In this document: positions 7,590-15,250 of the stretch, piece after piece | Layout of the letters: each line of letters begins with the position of its first letter | Numbering within the stretch: the stretch's first letter is position 1 | Origin: Bdellovibrio sp. ArHS | Lineage (GTDB): Bacteria; Bdellovibrionota; Bdellovibrionia; Bdellovibrionales; Bdellovibrionaceae | DNA: 64,000 nt | Assembly: GCF_000786105.1 (NCBI RefSeq) | Contig: NZ_JTEV01000016.1 | Span: 1-64,000 of the forward strand | Direction: 5' to 3' | Program-made: the position numbers and the translations under genes | The notes under the pieces: model-generated | What the model was told of the DNA's origin: nothing | Databases searched by the model: none | Seen by the model: only the letters and a program-made list of their open reading frames with translations

Positions 7590-8558
7590 CTATTCGTAAA
7601 GAGGGACCGAGTAGGCTGAATGAATAGCTCCTTTTATGCCGCCATATCCAAAAGCATCGCCTAAGAGATAGATATTTTCTGTCACAGCTACAAAGGCCGA
7701 ACTATGTGTCTGTAGAGGCTGGCTATATCTCCATTTTTTAAGCTGCGAACAGGAAATGATATACGAATCGCGCGAGCTGATAGGGGTCAGCGCATTTTGA
7801 AAGGCGGTCAAAATCTTCAATTGTGTTTCGGATTCTTCTTGCGCAAAATACTTTTCACTCCAGGCCGGTTGCATAGTGACCGTAAAGGCAAGATTTTGAC
7901 TGACTCCTTTTGACCACTGGTTGCTGATGGCGTGGATTTCATCAGAAACATTCTGCAGGTGATTGATGCTGTACAATCTTTTGTCATTCGTCTGGATTTC
8001 CAAAAGTCCCACGAGTGCCGATGCATAACGAATCTCATCAAGTTCTATTGGGTAGGGGATTTGAGAATCTTTTAGAAGCGATAGTGATTGCGGTAGGGGA
8101 CAGGTTATAAAAAGCTCTTTGGTATGGTAGGTTGCTCCCTGTTCGGTTGTCAGAACATAGAAGCTATCATGCATATCGATGCGTATGACTTTTTCGTTGA
8201 GTTTCACATTCATAGTGCTTGCCAACGATTTTGGAAATTGCGTCATGCCTTTCGGAAAAACGATATAATCACTTTGGGACGAAGAAAACCACAGTTTTCC
8301 TTGCTCCTCGATTTTTAAAGTTTCTTTCCATGGATTGTCTTCATCTTTTTTTAGGTCGATAAACTGGGCGCCGTGATCATAGGTGCAATGTGCACCTCGG
8401 CGTGTGGCCATTCTTCCGCCTACACCCGCAGATTTCTCCAAGATAAGAAAGCTTTTGTTTTGGCTTCTTATTCTGGAGGCAAGAGTCAGGCCTGATATGC
8501 CCGCTCCAATTATAATAGAGTCATAAAAAGGCGACATGCTGCACTTCTTGCTATTCAC
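7590..8558 (-). CDS. FAD-dependent oxidoreductase, renalase/amine-oxidase type
   Basis: 322 aa. Residues near the start form a Rossmann dinucleotide site (SIIIGAGISGLTLASRI), followed by an FAD-contact strand with LILEKSAGVGGRMATRRG and DHGAQFID, characteristic of the NAD(P)/FAD amine-oxidase-like proteins related to renalase. LLGDAFGYGGIKGAIHSA near the C-terminus is the second FAD motif. The frame begins with GTG at 8558, overlapping the regulator gene's stop by 8 nt; an ATG (MSPF) follows 21 nt later and is an alternative start. Cotranscription with the regulator links it to the same control. Confidence 0.85.
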   Translation of the reverse strand: MNSKKCSMSPFYDSIIIGAGISGLTLASRIRSQNKSFLILEKSAGVGGRMATRRGAHCTYDHGAQFIDLKKDEDNPWKETLKIEEQGKLWFSSSQSDYIVFPKGMTQFPKSLASTMNVKLNEKVIRIDMHDSFYVLTTEQGATYHTKELFITCPLPQSLSLLKDSQIPYPIELDEIRYASALVGLLEIQTNDKRLYSINHLQNVSDEIHAISNQWSKGVSQNLAFTVTMQPAWSEKYFAQEESETQLKILTAFQNALTPISSRDSYIISCSQLKKWRYSQPLQTHSSAFVAVTENIYLLGDAFGYGGIKGAIHSAYSVPLYE

Positions 8559-9087
8559 TTAGATTTTTTAGGGCTTCCTCAGTCCAGCAGGCCAGAGAAT
8601 CCTCATCGCTTTGGCTTAATATGAAGTTAAGAGCAAATTGCGCCAGAGTGATCATATCGCCTAACTCTTTGAGTTTTTCTGTTTCGACTAGCGAGACTTG
8701 ATCGCCTCTTTTTTGCGAGACTTTGGCGAGTTCCTCGAATTGGTCTTTTGTATTGGCAATGATTTTTGCTTCGCGCTCTTTAAGTATATCTTTAATCACT
8801 TGAATGACATTCGGAGCAGCTGAGTAGCGTTTTGTTTTTCTGCCATCTTCATGCATTAGAATAAGCCCATAGGATTCTAATTCGGAAAGAGCTGGGCTAA
8901 TAAGAGCTTTAGAAACTCCCAGTCTTTGGGTCAGTTCAGCACCGCTAAGACTGGATTTCGATAGAAATACTTGCGTCCAGATTTGCCCATGAATTCTGCG
9001 GAAGCCCCAGTAACGGATAAAGTCGCCGATCGACTCTGACAGGTCCCGTAGCTTATTGATCTCTGTGTGCGAAGTTGGAACGCTCAT
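8551..9087 (-). CDS. GbsR/MarR-type winged-helix transcriptional regulator
   Basis: 178 aa. The N-terminal 100 residues carry the winged helix typical of the GbsR family: ESIGDFIRYWGFRRIHGQIW, then LTQRLGVSKALISPALSELESYGLI (recognition helix, about 50-75) and the wing MHEDGRKTKRY. The C-terminal part is helical and likely the dimer/effector domain. An imperfect copy of the 6231-6274 palindrome core lies 34 bp upstream of the ATG, suggesting autoregulation and joint control of the genes at 6.2-7.5 kb. No effector can be named. Confidence 0.85.
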   Translation of the reverse strand: MSVPTSHTEINKLRDLSESIGDFIRYWGFRRIHGQIWTQVFLSKSSLSGAELTQRLGVSKALISPALSELESYGLILMHEDGRKTKRYSAAPNVIQVIKDILKEREAKIIANTKDQFEELAKVSQKRGDQVSLVETEKLKELGDMITLAQFALNFILSQSDEDSLACWTEEALKNLSE

Positions 9088-9120
9088 TCTTTATCTTCTT
9101 TTAAGAATTTGGTTTTTTAT

Positions 9121-9144
9121 TTAGTTCATATTGCCATGAACAAA
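9121..9144. promoter_or_regulatory. Second copy of the TTAGTTCATA palindrome, upstream of the regulator gene
   Basis: TTAGTTCATA-TTGC-CATGAACAAA matches the core of the 6231-6274 palindrome with the same 4-nt spacer. A further half-like stretch (TGAACTTATG) appears near 9173. Position in front of the GbsR-type gene suits an autoregulatory operator. Confidence 0.6.
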
Positions 9145-9231
9145 TGCCAAAAATCAATTAGAAATATCCTTTTGAACTTATGACAAATGCCTTTGGGATA
9201 GGAAAAATCTCGTTCGGTGGGAAATCGATCT

Positions 9232-9828
9232 TTACTTGGACTTAATTTCTATCCAAATCTCATTTCGGCGTAAAAACCACAGCTGAAACGGAGAGTTATA
9301 CCGGGCAAGGACAGGCTCGCCAGCGGTCTCTAGGCCCGCTTTTTTTAACGACTCTTGCAGGATCTTGAGCTTCTCTTGATAGCGCGATTCTGACCACGAT
9401 CCGGAGTAGGTATACACCGCCACTTTGCGCGCCGGTAATTGCCGTAAATGAACCCTCGAATCATCGGGCTCAGGCAAAGTTGCCAGAGAGTACTTCTTGG
9501 GCATCGTAAACTGCACTAGAAAACCAGTGGCATTTCTGGTCTGAGTCACTGGTGCTGTCATTTCAATCTTTTCCGAAACAGCCTGTTGATTCACGGGCGC
9601 TGTCATTGCGATTTTTGTTTTGGACTTATTGGCGCCAAAAATGTAGGCGGCCAGAATGCGAAATGCCTGGTTGCCAGCGCTTTCGAAGTCAGATTCGATT
9701 GTCGTTTCGGCAACCACCAGCGGTTTGTATTGCCGCACTTCATAATGAGCACCGATGGATTCGACTTTGTATTCTGGTTCTTCGATCGCCATGGCAACCC
9801 CTAGAAATAAAAAGATAAGGATAGTCAG
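9232..9828 (-). CDS. SOUL haem-binding family protein, probable CUG start
   Basis: The SOUL/HBP fold is recognisable from IEEPEYKVESIGAHYEVRQY, KIAMTAPVNQQ, KIEMTAPVTQ and the SPFQLWFLRRNEIW ending. From the ATG at 9792 the product is 186 aa with no export signal, yet the frame is open upstream and encodes LTILIFLFLGVAMA directly before IEEP, exactly like the signal peptides of periplasmic SOUL proteins. No ATG, GTG or TTG exists between the in-frame TGA and 9792, but a CTG at 9826-9828 has AAGAGGGG 7 nt upstream. I therefore place the start there (198 aa) and keep 9792 as the alternative. It probably binds haem or a tetrapyrrole in the periplasm. Confidence 0.75.
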   Translation of the reverse strand: MTILIFLFLGVAMAIEEPEYKVESIGAHYEVRQYKPLVVAETTIESDFESAGNQAFRILAAYIFGANKSKTKIAMTAPVNQQAVSEKIEMTAPVTQTRNATGFLVQFTMPKKYSLATLPEPDDSRVHLRQLPARKVAVYTYSGSWSESRYQEKLKILQESLKKAGLETAGEPVLARYNSPFQLWFLRRNEIWIEIKSK

Positions 9829-9841
9829 ACGGACGCCCCTC

Positions 9842-10762
9842 TTAAGATGTCAGACGTTTTTCACCTGATTTGTTTAACATCAAATCTGCATCCTTCTTAA
9901 AGGTTGCAAGATCCAACTGCATGCCATGGAATAAAGCACTCCAGTGTCGGCTCAAGGCCGCGATCGCGATGGCCTCTTGAATCTCACGATCTGTGGCGCC
10001 ATTTAATTTGGCGGCAAGACGGTGAAAGGTGATGCAGTAGTCGCAAGGTATTTGAGCTGCCACCGCGATTCCAATCAATTCCTTTTGCTTCGCCGCCAAT
10101 GAAGTGTGCGGATTCAGTTGCACGGCTTTAAACTCACTCCACGCGCCCGCAATTCCCTCTTCTGGAAAGAGCAGGAAAAATTTTGGTATGAGCCCCAGGG
10201 TCTTCTCAATGTCTTTGTAAGTCTCTGCGGCGTTGGAAAACTTCACCATAAATGCTTCGGCAGCAGGCGGCTTTCCTCCGGATTTATCCATCATTTGTTT
10301 TACATAGGACATGATTTGTTCAGCTTCTTTTTTGAAAGCGTCTTTTTCCATTTGCGAGCCATTTAAGACGGTACTCCAGTGGCGGGTTATGGCCGCCATG
10401 GCGCAGGCCTCAGCTTGTTCCTGGGGTGTTGCCCCATTATTCACGCTCCTCGTATATTCAAAATACCCCAACATTTCGCAAGGAATCTGCGCGGCCACAC
10501 TAATACCAATAAGATTTTTAAGTTTTGACTCCAAAGCGGTGTTAGAACTGAAAGACAGATTCTTTACTTCCGCCCAAATACCGGGAATGCTCTCCTCCGT
10601 CATGTATTTGGCGAATTCAGGGATCGCGCCAAAGGTTTGGCGCATTTCTGCAAAGGCTTCATCAACGGCCTTCCATTTTGATGGCGGGCGCTGACTGGAG
10701 GGACTTAAGGGCTTCACCTCTTTATTGACTGATTGCTTATCTGGTTGTCTGTCTGTTGCCAC
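9842..10762 (-). CDS. Tandem AhpD-like (carboxymuconolactone decarboxylase family) protein
   Basis: 306 aa made of two AhpD-like all-helical units (about 30-150 and 170-300). Both share an AAQIPC... core and a RHWS segment. The C-terminal unit keeps the AhpD redox site CDYCITFH (C240, C243, H247; CxxCxxxH), while the N-terminal unit has CEMLGYFE, losing the second Cys and the His. Family members act as peroxidase partners or decarboxylases; here a thiol-based peroxide-linked role for one active unit is likely. Start is GTG with GGAG 6 nt upstream. The stop lies just before the SOUL gene's presumed ribosome site, so the two may be coupled. Confidence 0.85.
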   Translation of the reverse strand: MATDRQPDKQSVNKEVKPLSPSSQRPPSKWKAVDEAFAEMRQTFGAIPEFAKYMTEESIPGIWAEVKNLSFSSNTALESKLKNLIGISVAAQIPCEMLGYFEYTRSVNNGATPQEQAEACAMAAITRHWSTVLNGSQMEKDAFKKEAEQIMSYVKQMMDKSGGKPPAAEAFMVKFSNAAETYKDIEKTLGLIPKFFLLFPEEGIAGAWSEFKAVQLNPHTSLAAKQKELIGIAVAAQIPCDYCITFHRLAAKLNGATDREIQEAIAIAALSRHWSALFHGMQLDLATFKKDADLMLNKSGEKRLTS

Positions 10763-10796
10763 AGTGAACTCCTTTATTTGATGTTAGCTTTTTTCA

Positions 10797-10813
10797 GCTA
10801 CCCGCAGGGTAGC
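10797..10813. repeat. 7-bp perfect hairpin in the leader of the AhpD-like gene
   Basis: GCTACCC-GCA-GGGTAGC lies 35 bp upstream of the GTG start at 10762. No T run follows. It could be an operator or mRNA leader hairpin. The remainder of the 276-bp gap up to 11038 shows no gene. Confidence 0.4.
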
Positions 10814-11038
10814 CCTAAAAGAATGAGCATCAATCAAAGAATGTGTCTTATGTAGAAAGTTATATTCGCAAAAGACGGTTAACACCTTTGTGAAATGAGA
10901 TGTTCCTTGGCATATCCTTCTTACGGACGTCAACAGAACACCCTCCGCAAGAAAGTTTCCTGAAGACACCACGACATAGCTTCATTGATTTGAAGCACTG
11001 ACTCGGGTTCGGCCCATCAGGGGAGAGTGTCTTTTTAG

Positions 11039-12511
11039 TTAAATCTGAAGTTGGGTGGGTTGTATTCTTTGAATGAACAATTCACCGGGGGCTAGATGTT
11101 TCATTTCGAAGTTGCCGATGGACCCCGAGGAAAATTCTAACAAAATATGCTGCGCTCTGTTTTTCTTTGCATCATGCAAAACAAGAGAAAGTGACTTTAG
11201 ATCACGCGCTCTTTCCCCCTGAGCCGCAACCACGAAGTCAGAAGCATACAGGCCCATTTCCTCAGCCAGGCTTCCAGAACATAGGTGAGTCACTACTAGC
11301 TTCGAGTTCCCCATATAGAAGTCTTTTAAGATGACATCTCGATTGTACCCATAGGCAATTAACGCCGAGACAATGTCGGTACAGACCTCTTGCAAAATCA
11401 ATCCTCCAAAGGACATGAATTCTCGATCAACCAAAACCGGCTTCTGAGAAATTTCATCTGGATTCCAACAGAACAATTCCTTTTTGAACTTCAGAATCTT
11501 CCCGGCTCGCACCACTTTGACTGTGACCGGATTTCCTTCTGCAATTCCATGCAAAATATCATAGATATTTCTTTTACGGGATTTACTTTCTTCGACAATA
11601 TTGCCGTGACGATCAAGACTTTGATTATTGATGGCCAGAAGTAAATCACGAGCCTTTAAACCCATTGCTTCGGCAGGACTGCCTGATAGAACCTTGCGAA
11701 CAATGACACCTTCTTCCTTAGTGGTGCCCAGAATAGCAGCATTCGCAACCGAGTTCTTTTGAATCAGCACGCCCAACCGGGGCAGTCCCGCTTTCCTTTT
11801 TCGTGAAAAGACATCGAGAACATTCTTCGCCAAATGAATCGGGGTGATAAAGCCGAAGTTTTCAGCGCCTTCAATGATGGCCGTGTTGATTCCGATAACC
11901 CAGCCTCCGCGTCCTAATGCCGGCCCGCCACTATTTCCAAGATTGATCGCCGCATCCGTCACCATGCGCTCGGTGGTGTCGCCACTCCCAGCGATAAAAT
12001 TTGAAATTTCCCCACCCGCAAAATGGGGTTCGTCGACGCCCAATGGATAGCCAATGGTTTTTACTTCATCGCCTCTGCGAACTTCCACCGCGAACCCTAA
12101 TTTAAGAGCAGGTACTTTTTTAATACCGGCATATTTCAGAAATCTTTTTTTCGCAGAATTCGTTAAACGTAGCAGGGCTACATCGGGCTCTAGGTCTTCT
12201 ACGATCCCAAGCACTTCAACATTGAAAAGCTCATCACTGGTCAGTATCGAGCGAATTTGCAGACGCACTGAATTCCGCGCTACATGGCTGTTGGTTAAAA
12301 GATAGCCATCTTCACCATTTAGATTGATAAAAAAGCCCGAACCACTCCACTCTTCCGGAACCACAAACCGCGGATCCAGAATAGCCCGTGGATCAGTCTC
12401 ACTAAAGCCCTGAACATGAATTCTCACAACGGCCTTCGTTGCTTCCCGGGCTTGTTCTGCAAAAGTCTTTTTTTTGGGCTGGATCATTCTTGGAAATACT
12501 AGATCCAGCAA
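11039..12511 (-). CDS. HtrA-like trypsin-fold serine protease with PDZ domains, no signal peptide
   Basis: 490 aa from a TTG (an ATG at 12487 gives 482 aa; neither has a clear ribosome site). The trypsin-like domain shows the full triad: His in LLTNSHVA, Asp in EPDVALLRL and Ser in NLGNSGGPAL. It is followed by one clear PDZ domain (EEGVIVRKVLSGSPAEAMGLKARDLLLAI) and a second, divergent PDZ-like region near the C-terminus (SGSLAEEMGLYASDFVVAA). Unlike the DegP homologue at 28.8 kb it lacks an export signal, which suggests a cytoplasmic or non-classically located quality-control protease. Divergent from the phosphoribosyltransferase gene. Confidence 0.85.
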   Translation of the reverse strand: MLDLVFPRMIQPKKKTFAEQAREATKAVVRIHVQGFSETDPRAILDPRFVVPEEWSGSGFFINLNGEDGYLLTNSHVARNSVRLQIRSILTSDELFNVEVLGIVEDLEPDVALLRLTNSAKKRFLKYAGIKKVPALKLGFAVEVRRGDEVKTIGYPLGVDEPHFAGGEISNFIAGSGDTTERMVTDAAINLGNSGGPALGRGGWVIGINTAIIEGAENFGFITPIHLAKNVLDVFSRKRKAGLPRLGVLIQKNSVANAAILGTTKEEGVIVRKVLSGSPAEAMGLKARDLLLAINNQSLDRHGNIVEESKSRKRNIYDILHGIAEGNPVTVKVVRAGKILKFKKELFCWNPDEISQKPVLVDREFMSFGGLILQEVCTDIVSALIAYGYNRDVILKDFYMGNSKLVVTHLCSGSLAEEMGLYASDFVVAAQGERARDLKSLSLVLHDAKKNRAQHILLEFSSGSIGNFEMKHLAPGELFIQRIQPTQLQI

Positions 12512-12686
12512 AAATACTGTTGAGTTACCGTTGATGCATTTGCCGCTAAACAGTCAAAAAGATGCTTGTTGAGAAGCAATAGATTTCATTCTGTCCTTTC
12601 TCCAGTACAAACTCGTCTTTAGAATTCAGTTGAGGCGTGCTTCGCAAATTTGCCAGTGAAGCTTTTAAGAAAGTTTGTGAGGTTGT

Positions 12687-13340
12687 ATGGCTTTCAAGAA
12701 TCGAGAAGAAGTCGCGGTCCTGCTTCTTAAAAAGTTAATGAAATATAAAAATCAGAACCCTTTGATTTTAGGGATTCCCCGGGGGGCGATGCCTATGGCC
12801 CGAATCATTGCCGAGGAGCTCAATGGCGAATTGAATGCTATTTTGATTCATAAAATTCCCGCACCCAATCAGCCGGAATTGGCGATTGGGTCTGTGGGTT
12901 TGTCAGGAAAAATCTATCCCCTGTCTTTGATTAAGGAATACAGCATTCCAGATTCCTATGTTCAAGCTGCCGCCAAAAAGCAACTGGAAGTTTTGAAAAG
13001 ACGAAAAGCACAATTTCAGTTGCCGGAGCTGAACTGTAAAGATCGGATCGTCATCGTTGTGGATGACGGCATCGCCACCGGGGCCACGGCCCTTGGAGCG
13101 ATCAATGAGATTCGTTCGCAGCATCCGAAGAAAATAGTCCTTGCGGCAGGGGTTGTACCTGAGTCGACTTCGGCCAAGATGCGCAGCTTGGTGGATGAGT
13201 TCATCGTCCTGGAAGAGCCTGAGTACTTCTATGCCGTCAGCCAGTTTTTCGAGGAATTCAAAGAGGTCACTGATGATGATGTGATGGAGATCCTAAAAAA
13301 TGTCAAACAATCAAGGCGTTCTCAAGAAGCCCATCCCTAG
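12687..13340 (+). CDS. Phosphoribosyltransferase-domain protein
   Basis: 217 aa type I phosphoribosyltransferase fold. The PRPP-binding motif is IVIVVDDGIATGATALGAI (around 113-131), with an upstream PPi loop in PRGAMPMARIIAEEL. The family, annotated predicted phosphoribosyltransferase, is often linked to dienelactone-hydrolase-like proteins and PRPP synthases in diverse bacteria, as here. The base used is unknown. GAGG lies 4 nt before the ATG. It overlaps the next gene by 41 nt. Confidence 0.85.
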   Translation: MAFKNREEVAVLLLKKLMKYKNQNPLILGIPRGAMPMARIIAEELNGELNAILIHKIPAPNQPELAIGSVGLSGKIYPLSLIKEYSIPDSYVQAAAKKQLEVLKRRKAQFQLPELNCKDRIVIVVDDGIATGATALGAINEIRSQHPKKIVLAAGVVPESTSAKMRSLVDEFIVLEEPEYFYAVSQFFEEFKEVTDDDVMEILKNVKQSRRSQEAHP

Positions 13341-14274
13341 GATTTACAGCTTTGGCAGCGGCCAGATCTTGGCTCTGGAGCTTTGTAAATATCTGGGCTT
13401 GGAGCTTGAAAAGATCAAAGAGGAAAGATTTCCCGATGGGGAGATAAAAATTAAGCCGATGGAAGCGGTTTCTTCACAAGACGTCGTGATACTGCATTCC
13501 ATGGCTTTTGAGCCCGAGCAAACTCCCAATGATAAAATCTGCGAGCTGCTGTTGTTTATCAGTCAACTTAAGGATGAGGGCGCGGGTTCGATCACCGCCA
13601 TCCTGCCTTATTTGTCTTATTCGCGATCAGATCAAAAAAAGGACTTTCAAGATCCGCTGACTTTAAAACATCTCGCAATTCTTTATGAAGCGGCCGGAAT
13701 TGAAAAAATAATCACCTTGGATGTTCACAACTTGGCGGCCTATCAAAATGCCTTTCGCTGCTCCAGCGTAAATCTTGAAGCGGCCCCCTTATTTTGTGAC
13801 GTCATAAAATCAAAAGGTGCGACGGGTTCACTAGTGGTCCTGTCGCCAGATATTGGTGGAATCAAGCGGGCCGAAAAATTCCGTCATCTTTTGCAAGGGG
13901 CTTTAGCAAAACCTGTCGCCATGGCATTTGTTGAAAAATATCGAGAAAAAGAGGGTTTGCAAGGACAGGCCTTGGTGGGAAATGTTCATGAGGCTGATAT
14001 TATTATTTATGATGATATGATTAGCACAGGCAAAACAGTTTTGCGGGCGGTGGAAGCGGTTCGTAAGAAGGGCGCGCGCACGGTGACAGTCATTGCGACT
14101 CATGGTTTGTTTTCGGAAAACAGGGAGGCATTGTTAAATTCCTCCCTGATCAATGAGCTGTGGGTCACAGATTCCAATCCCACGTTGCGTCGGCCCTTAT
14201 TTAAAGAATTCCCCAAATTAAAAGTTATTTCCTGTGCGCCACTGCTTGCTCAAGGGCTTGGTCTGAAATCTTGA
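13300..14274 (+). CDS. Ribose-phosphate pyrophosphokinase (PRPP synthase) homologue, divergent type
   Basis: 324 aa. The two-domain PRPP-synthase pattern is present: FPDGEIKIKP near the start, YLSYSRSDQKK (flexible-loop region, ARQDRK in classical enzymes), ITLDVHNLAAYQNAF (classical DLHA-x-QIQGFF), VLSPDIGGIKRA, and the ribose-phosphate loop IIYDDMISTGKT (classical VDDMIDTGGT). Several normally fixed residues differ, so this is a second-type enzyme like those found in nucleoside-recycling clusters rather than the housekeeping Prs. It converts ribose 5-phosphate and ATP to PRPP or runs in reverse. It is co-transcribed with the phosphoribosyltransferase. Confidence 0.85.
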   Translation: MSNNQGVLKKPIPRIYSFGSGQILALELCKYLGLELEKIKEERFPDGEIKIKPMEAVSSQDVVILHSMAFEPEQTPNDKICELLLFISQLKDEGAGSITAILPYLSYSRSDQKKDFQDPLTLKHLAILYEAAGIEKIITLDVHNLAAYQNAFRCSSVNLEAAPLFCDVIKSKGATGSLVVLSPDIGGIKRAEKFRHLLQGALAKPVAMAFVEKYREKEGLQGQALVGNVHEADIIIYDDMISTGKTVLRAVEAVRKKGARTVTVIATHGLFSENREALLNSSLINELWVTDSNPTLRRPLFKEFPKLKVISCAPLLAQGLGLKS

Positions 14275-14945
14275 GTGGTCGCAGAACTTATCAGATAGTT
14301 GTTAAACCAGCGCGTGGCCAGCGCCGCGACTTGTTCCAGTGTGCCGGGTTCTTCAAACAAATGTGTGGCTCCGGGAATAATTTCAATTTTCTTTTGGCTG
14401 GGCAATTCAGAATATGCTTGGCGGTTTAGGTCAATCACCACATCGTCATCACCACCCACAATTAAAAGGGTGGGTGCTTTGACATTTCTAAGTTCCCGAT
14501 CTGCCAAGTCAGGACGTCCTCCGCGAGAAACGACGGCAAAAATATTTTTGGGTTCTCGAGCTGCCGCAACCAAAGCGGCTCCGGCCCCCGTGCTTGCGCC
14601 AAAATATCCTACTAGCAGCGAGCGTGTGGCTTTTTGCGTCTGGAGCCAGTTTTTAGCAACGATCAAACGTTGTGCCAAAGATTCAATATTAAAGACTTCC
14701 GCTCGATCATTTTCTTCATCGGGTGTGAGTAGATCCATGAGCAAGGTTGCCAGGCCTGCTTTGCGCAACTCGCGAGCGACAAAATTATTTCTGGAGCTCC
14801 AACGGCTGCTGCCGCTGCCATGTGCGAAGATGACAAGGCCCTTGGCATTTTTGGGAATTGACAGAATGCCATTCAGACGAAGGCCTTCATAGCTAATCAC
14901 CACTTCCTGTTCGTCTTTGTTTAACGATCCTGGTCCTGTTTTCAT
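14250..14945 (-). CDS. Dienelactone-hydrolase-like alpha/beta hydrolase
   Basis: 231 aa from the ATG at 14945, which has AAGGA about 8 nt upstream (a TTG at 14978 would add 11 residues). Alpha/beta-hydrolase features: oxyanion strand LVIFAHGSGSSRW, nucleophile elbow GYFGASTGAGAA (Ser in GAST), acid in IVGGDDDVV and His in GATHLFEEPG. Proteins of this type accompany or are fused to the phosphoribosyltransferase family encoded just upstream, suggesting a shared pathway. The 3' ends of this gene and the PRPP synthase gene overlap by 25 bp tail to tail. Confidence 0.85.
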   Translation of the reverse strand: MKTGPGSLNKDEQEVVISYEGLRLNGILSIPKNAKGLVIFAHGSGSSRWSSRNNFVARELRKAGLATLLMDLLTPDEENDRAEVFNIESLAQRLIVAKNWLQTQKATRSLLVGYFGASTGAGAALVAAAREPKNIFAVVSRGGRPDLADRELRNVKAPTLLIVGGDDDVVIDLNRQAYSELPSQKKIEIIPGATHLFEEPGTLEQVAALATRWFNNYLISSATTQDFRPSP

Positions 14946-15002
14946 CGTGCCATCCTTGGTAAGCTGTTGGTCAATCAAGAAGGTTTTATCCTAATGAAGG
15001 AT

Positions 15003-15098
15003 TCAGAAGTGCTCACCTTGTTTTTGTGCGGTAACCGAAAGTGCTAGTCTTTTTTGTAGTTCATTTGTAAACTTTGTTGTTCGCTGTGTCAGTGACAT
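15003..15098 (-). pseudogene. Fragment of an AbiEii-like nucleotidyltransferase gene
   Basis: A 31-codon minus-strand frame begins MSLTQRTTKFTNELQKR and then diverges to a stop. It matches the first 17 codons (MSLIQGITEFTNELQKR) of the intact gene at 27168-27680, and the DNA identity continues about 10 nt upstream of the ATG. It is read as a decayed partial duplicate or deletion remnant. No other gene was seen in the 305-bp gap 14946-15250. Confidence 0.55.
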
Positions 15099-15250
15099 AG
15101 TCGATCCATGGTAGACGCAGGATCTCCACGATAACGAGGTCTTAATACTGTAAGATGAAATAGAACAATCCAAAGGTTTAAAAGGCGAAGAAGCAGCTGA
15201 GCGCTAGGTCTACCAAATGTCACATCCAGTTTGGGTAAGGAGATTGATTT

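Noticed and set aside
11039-12511. Second periplasmic DegP
   Set aside because: The protease has no signal peptide from either possible start, so a DegP symbol was not assigned.
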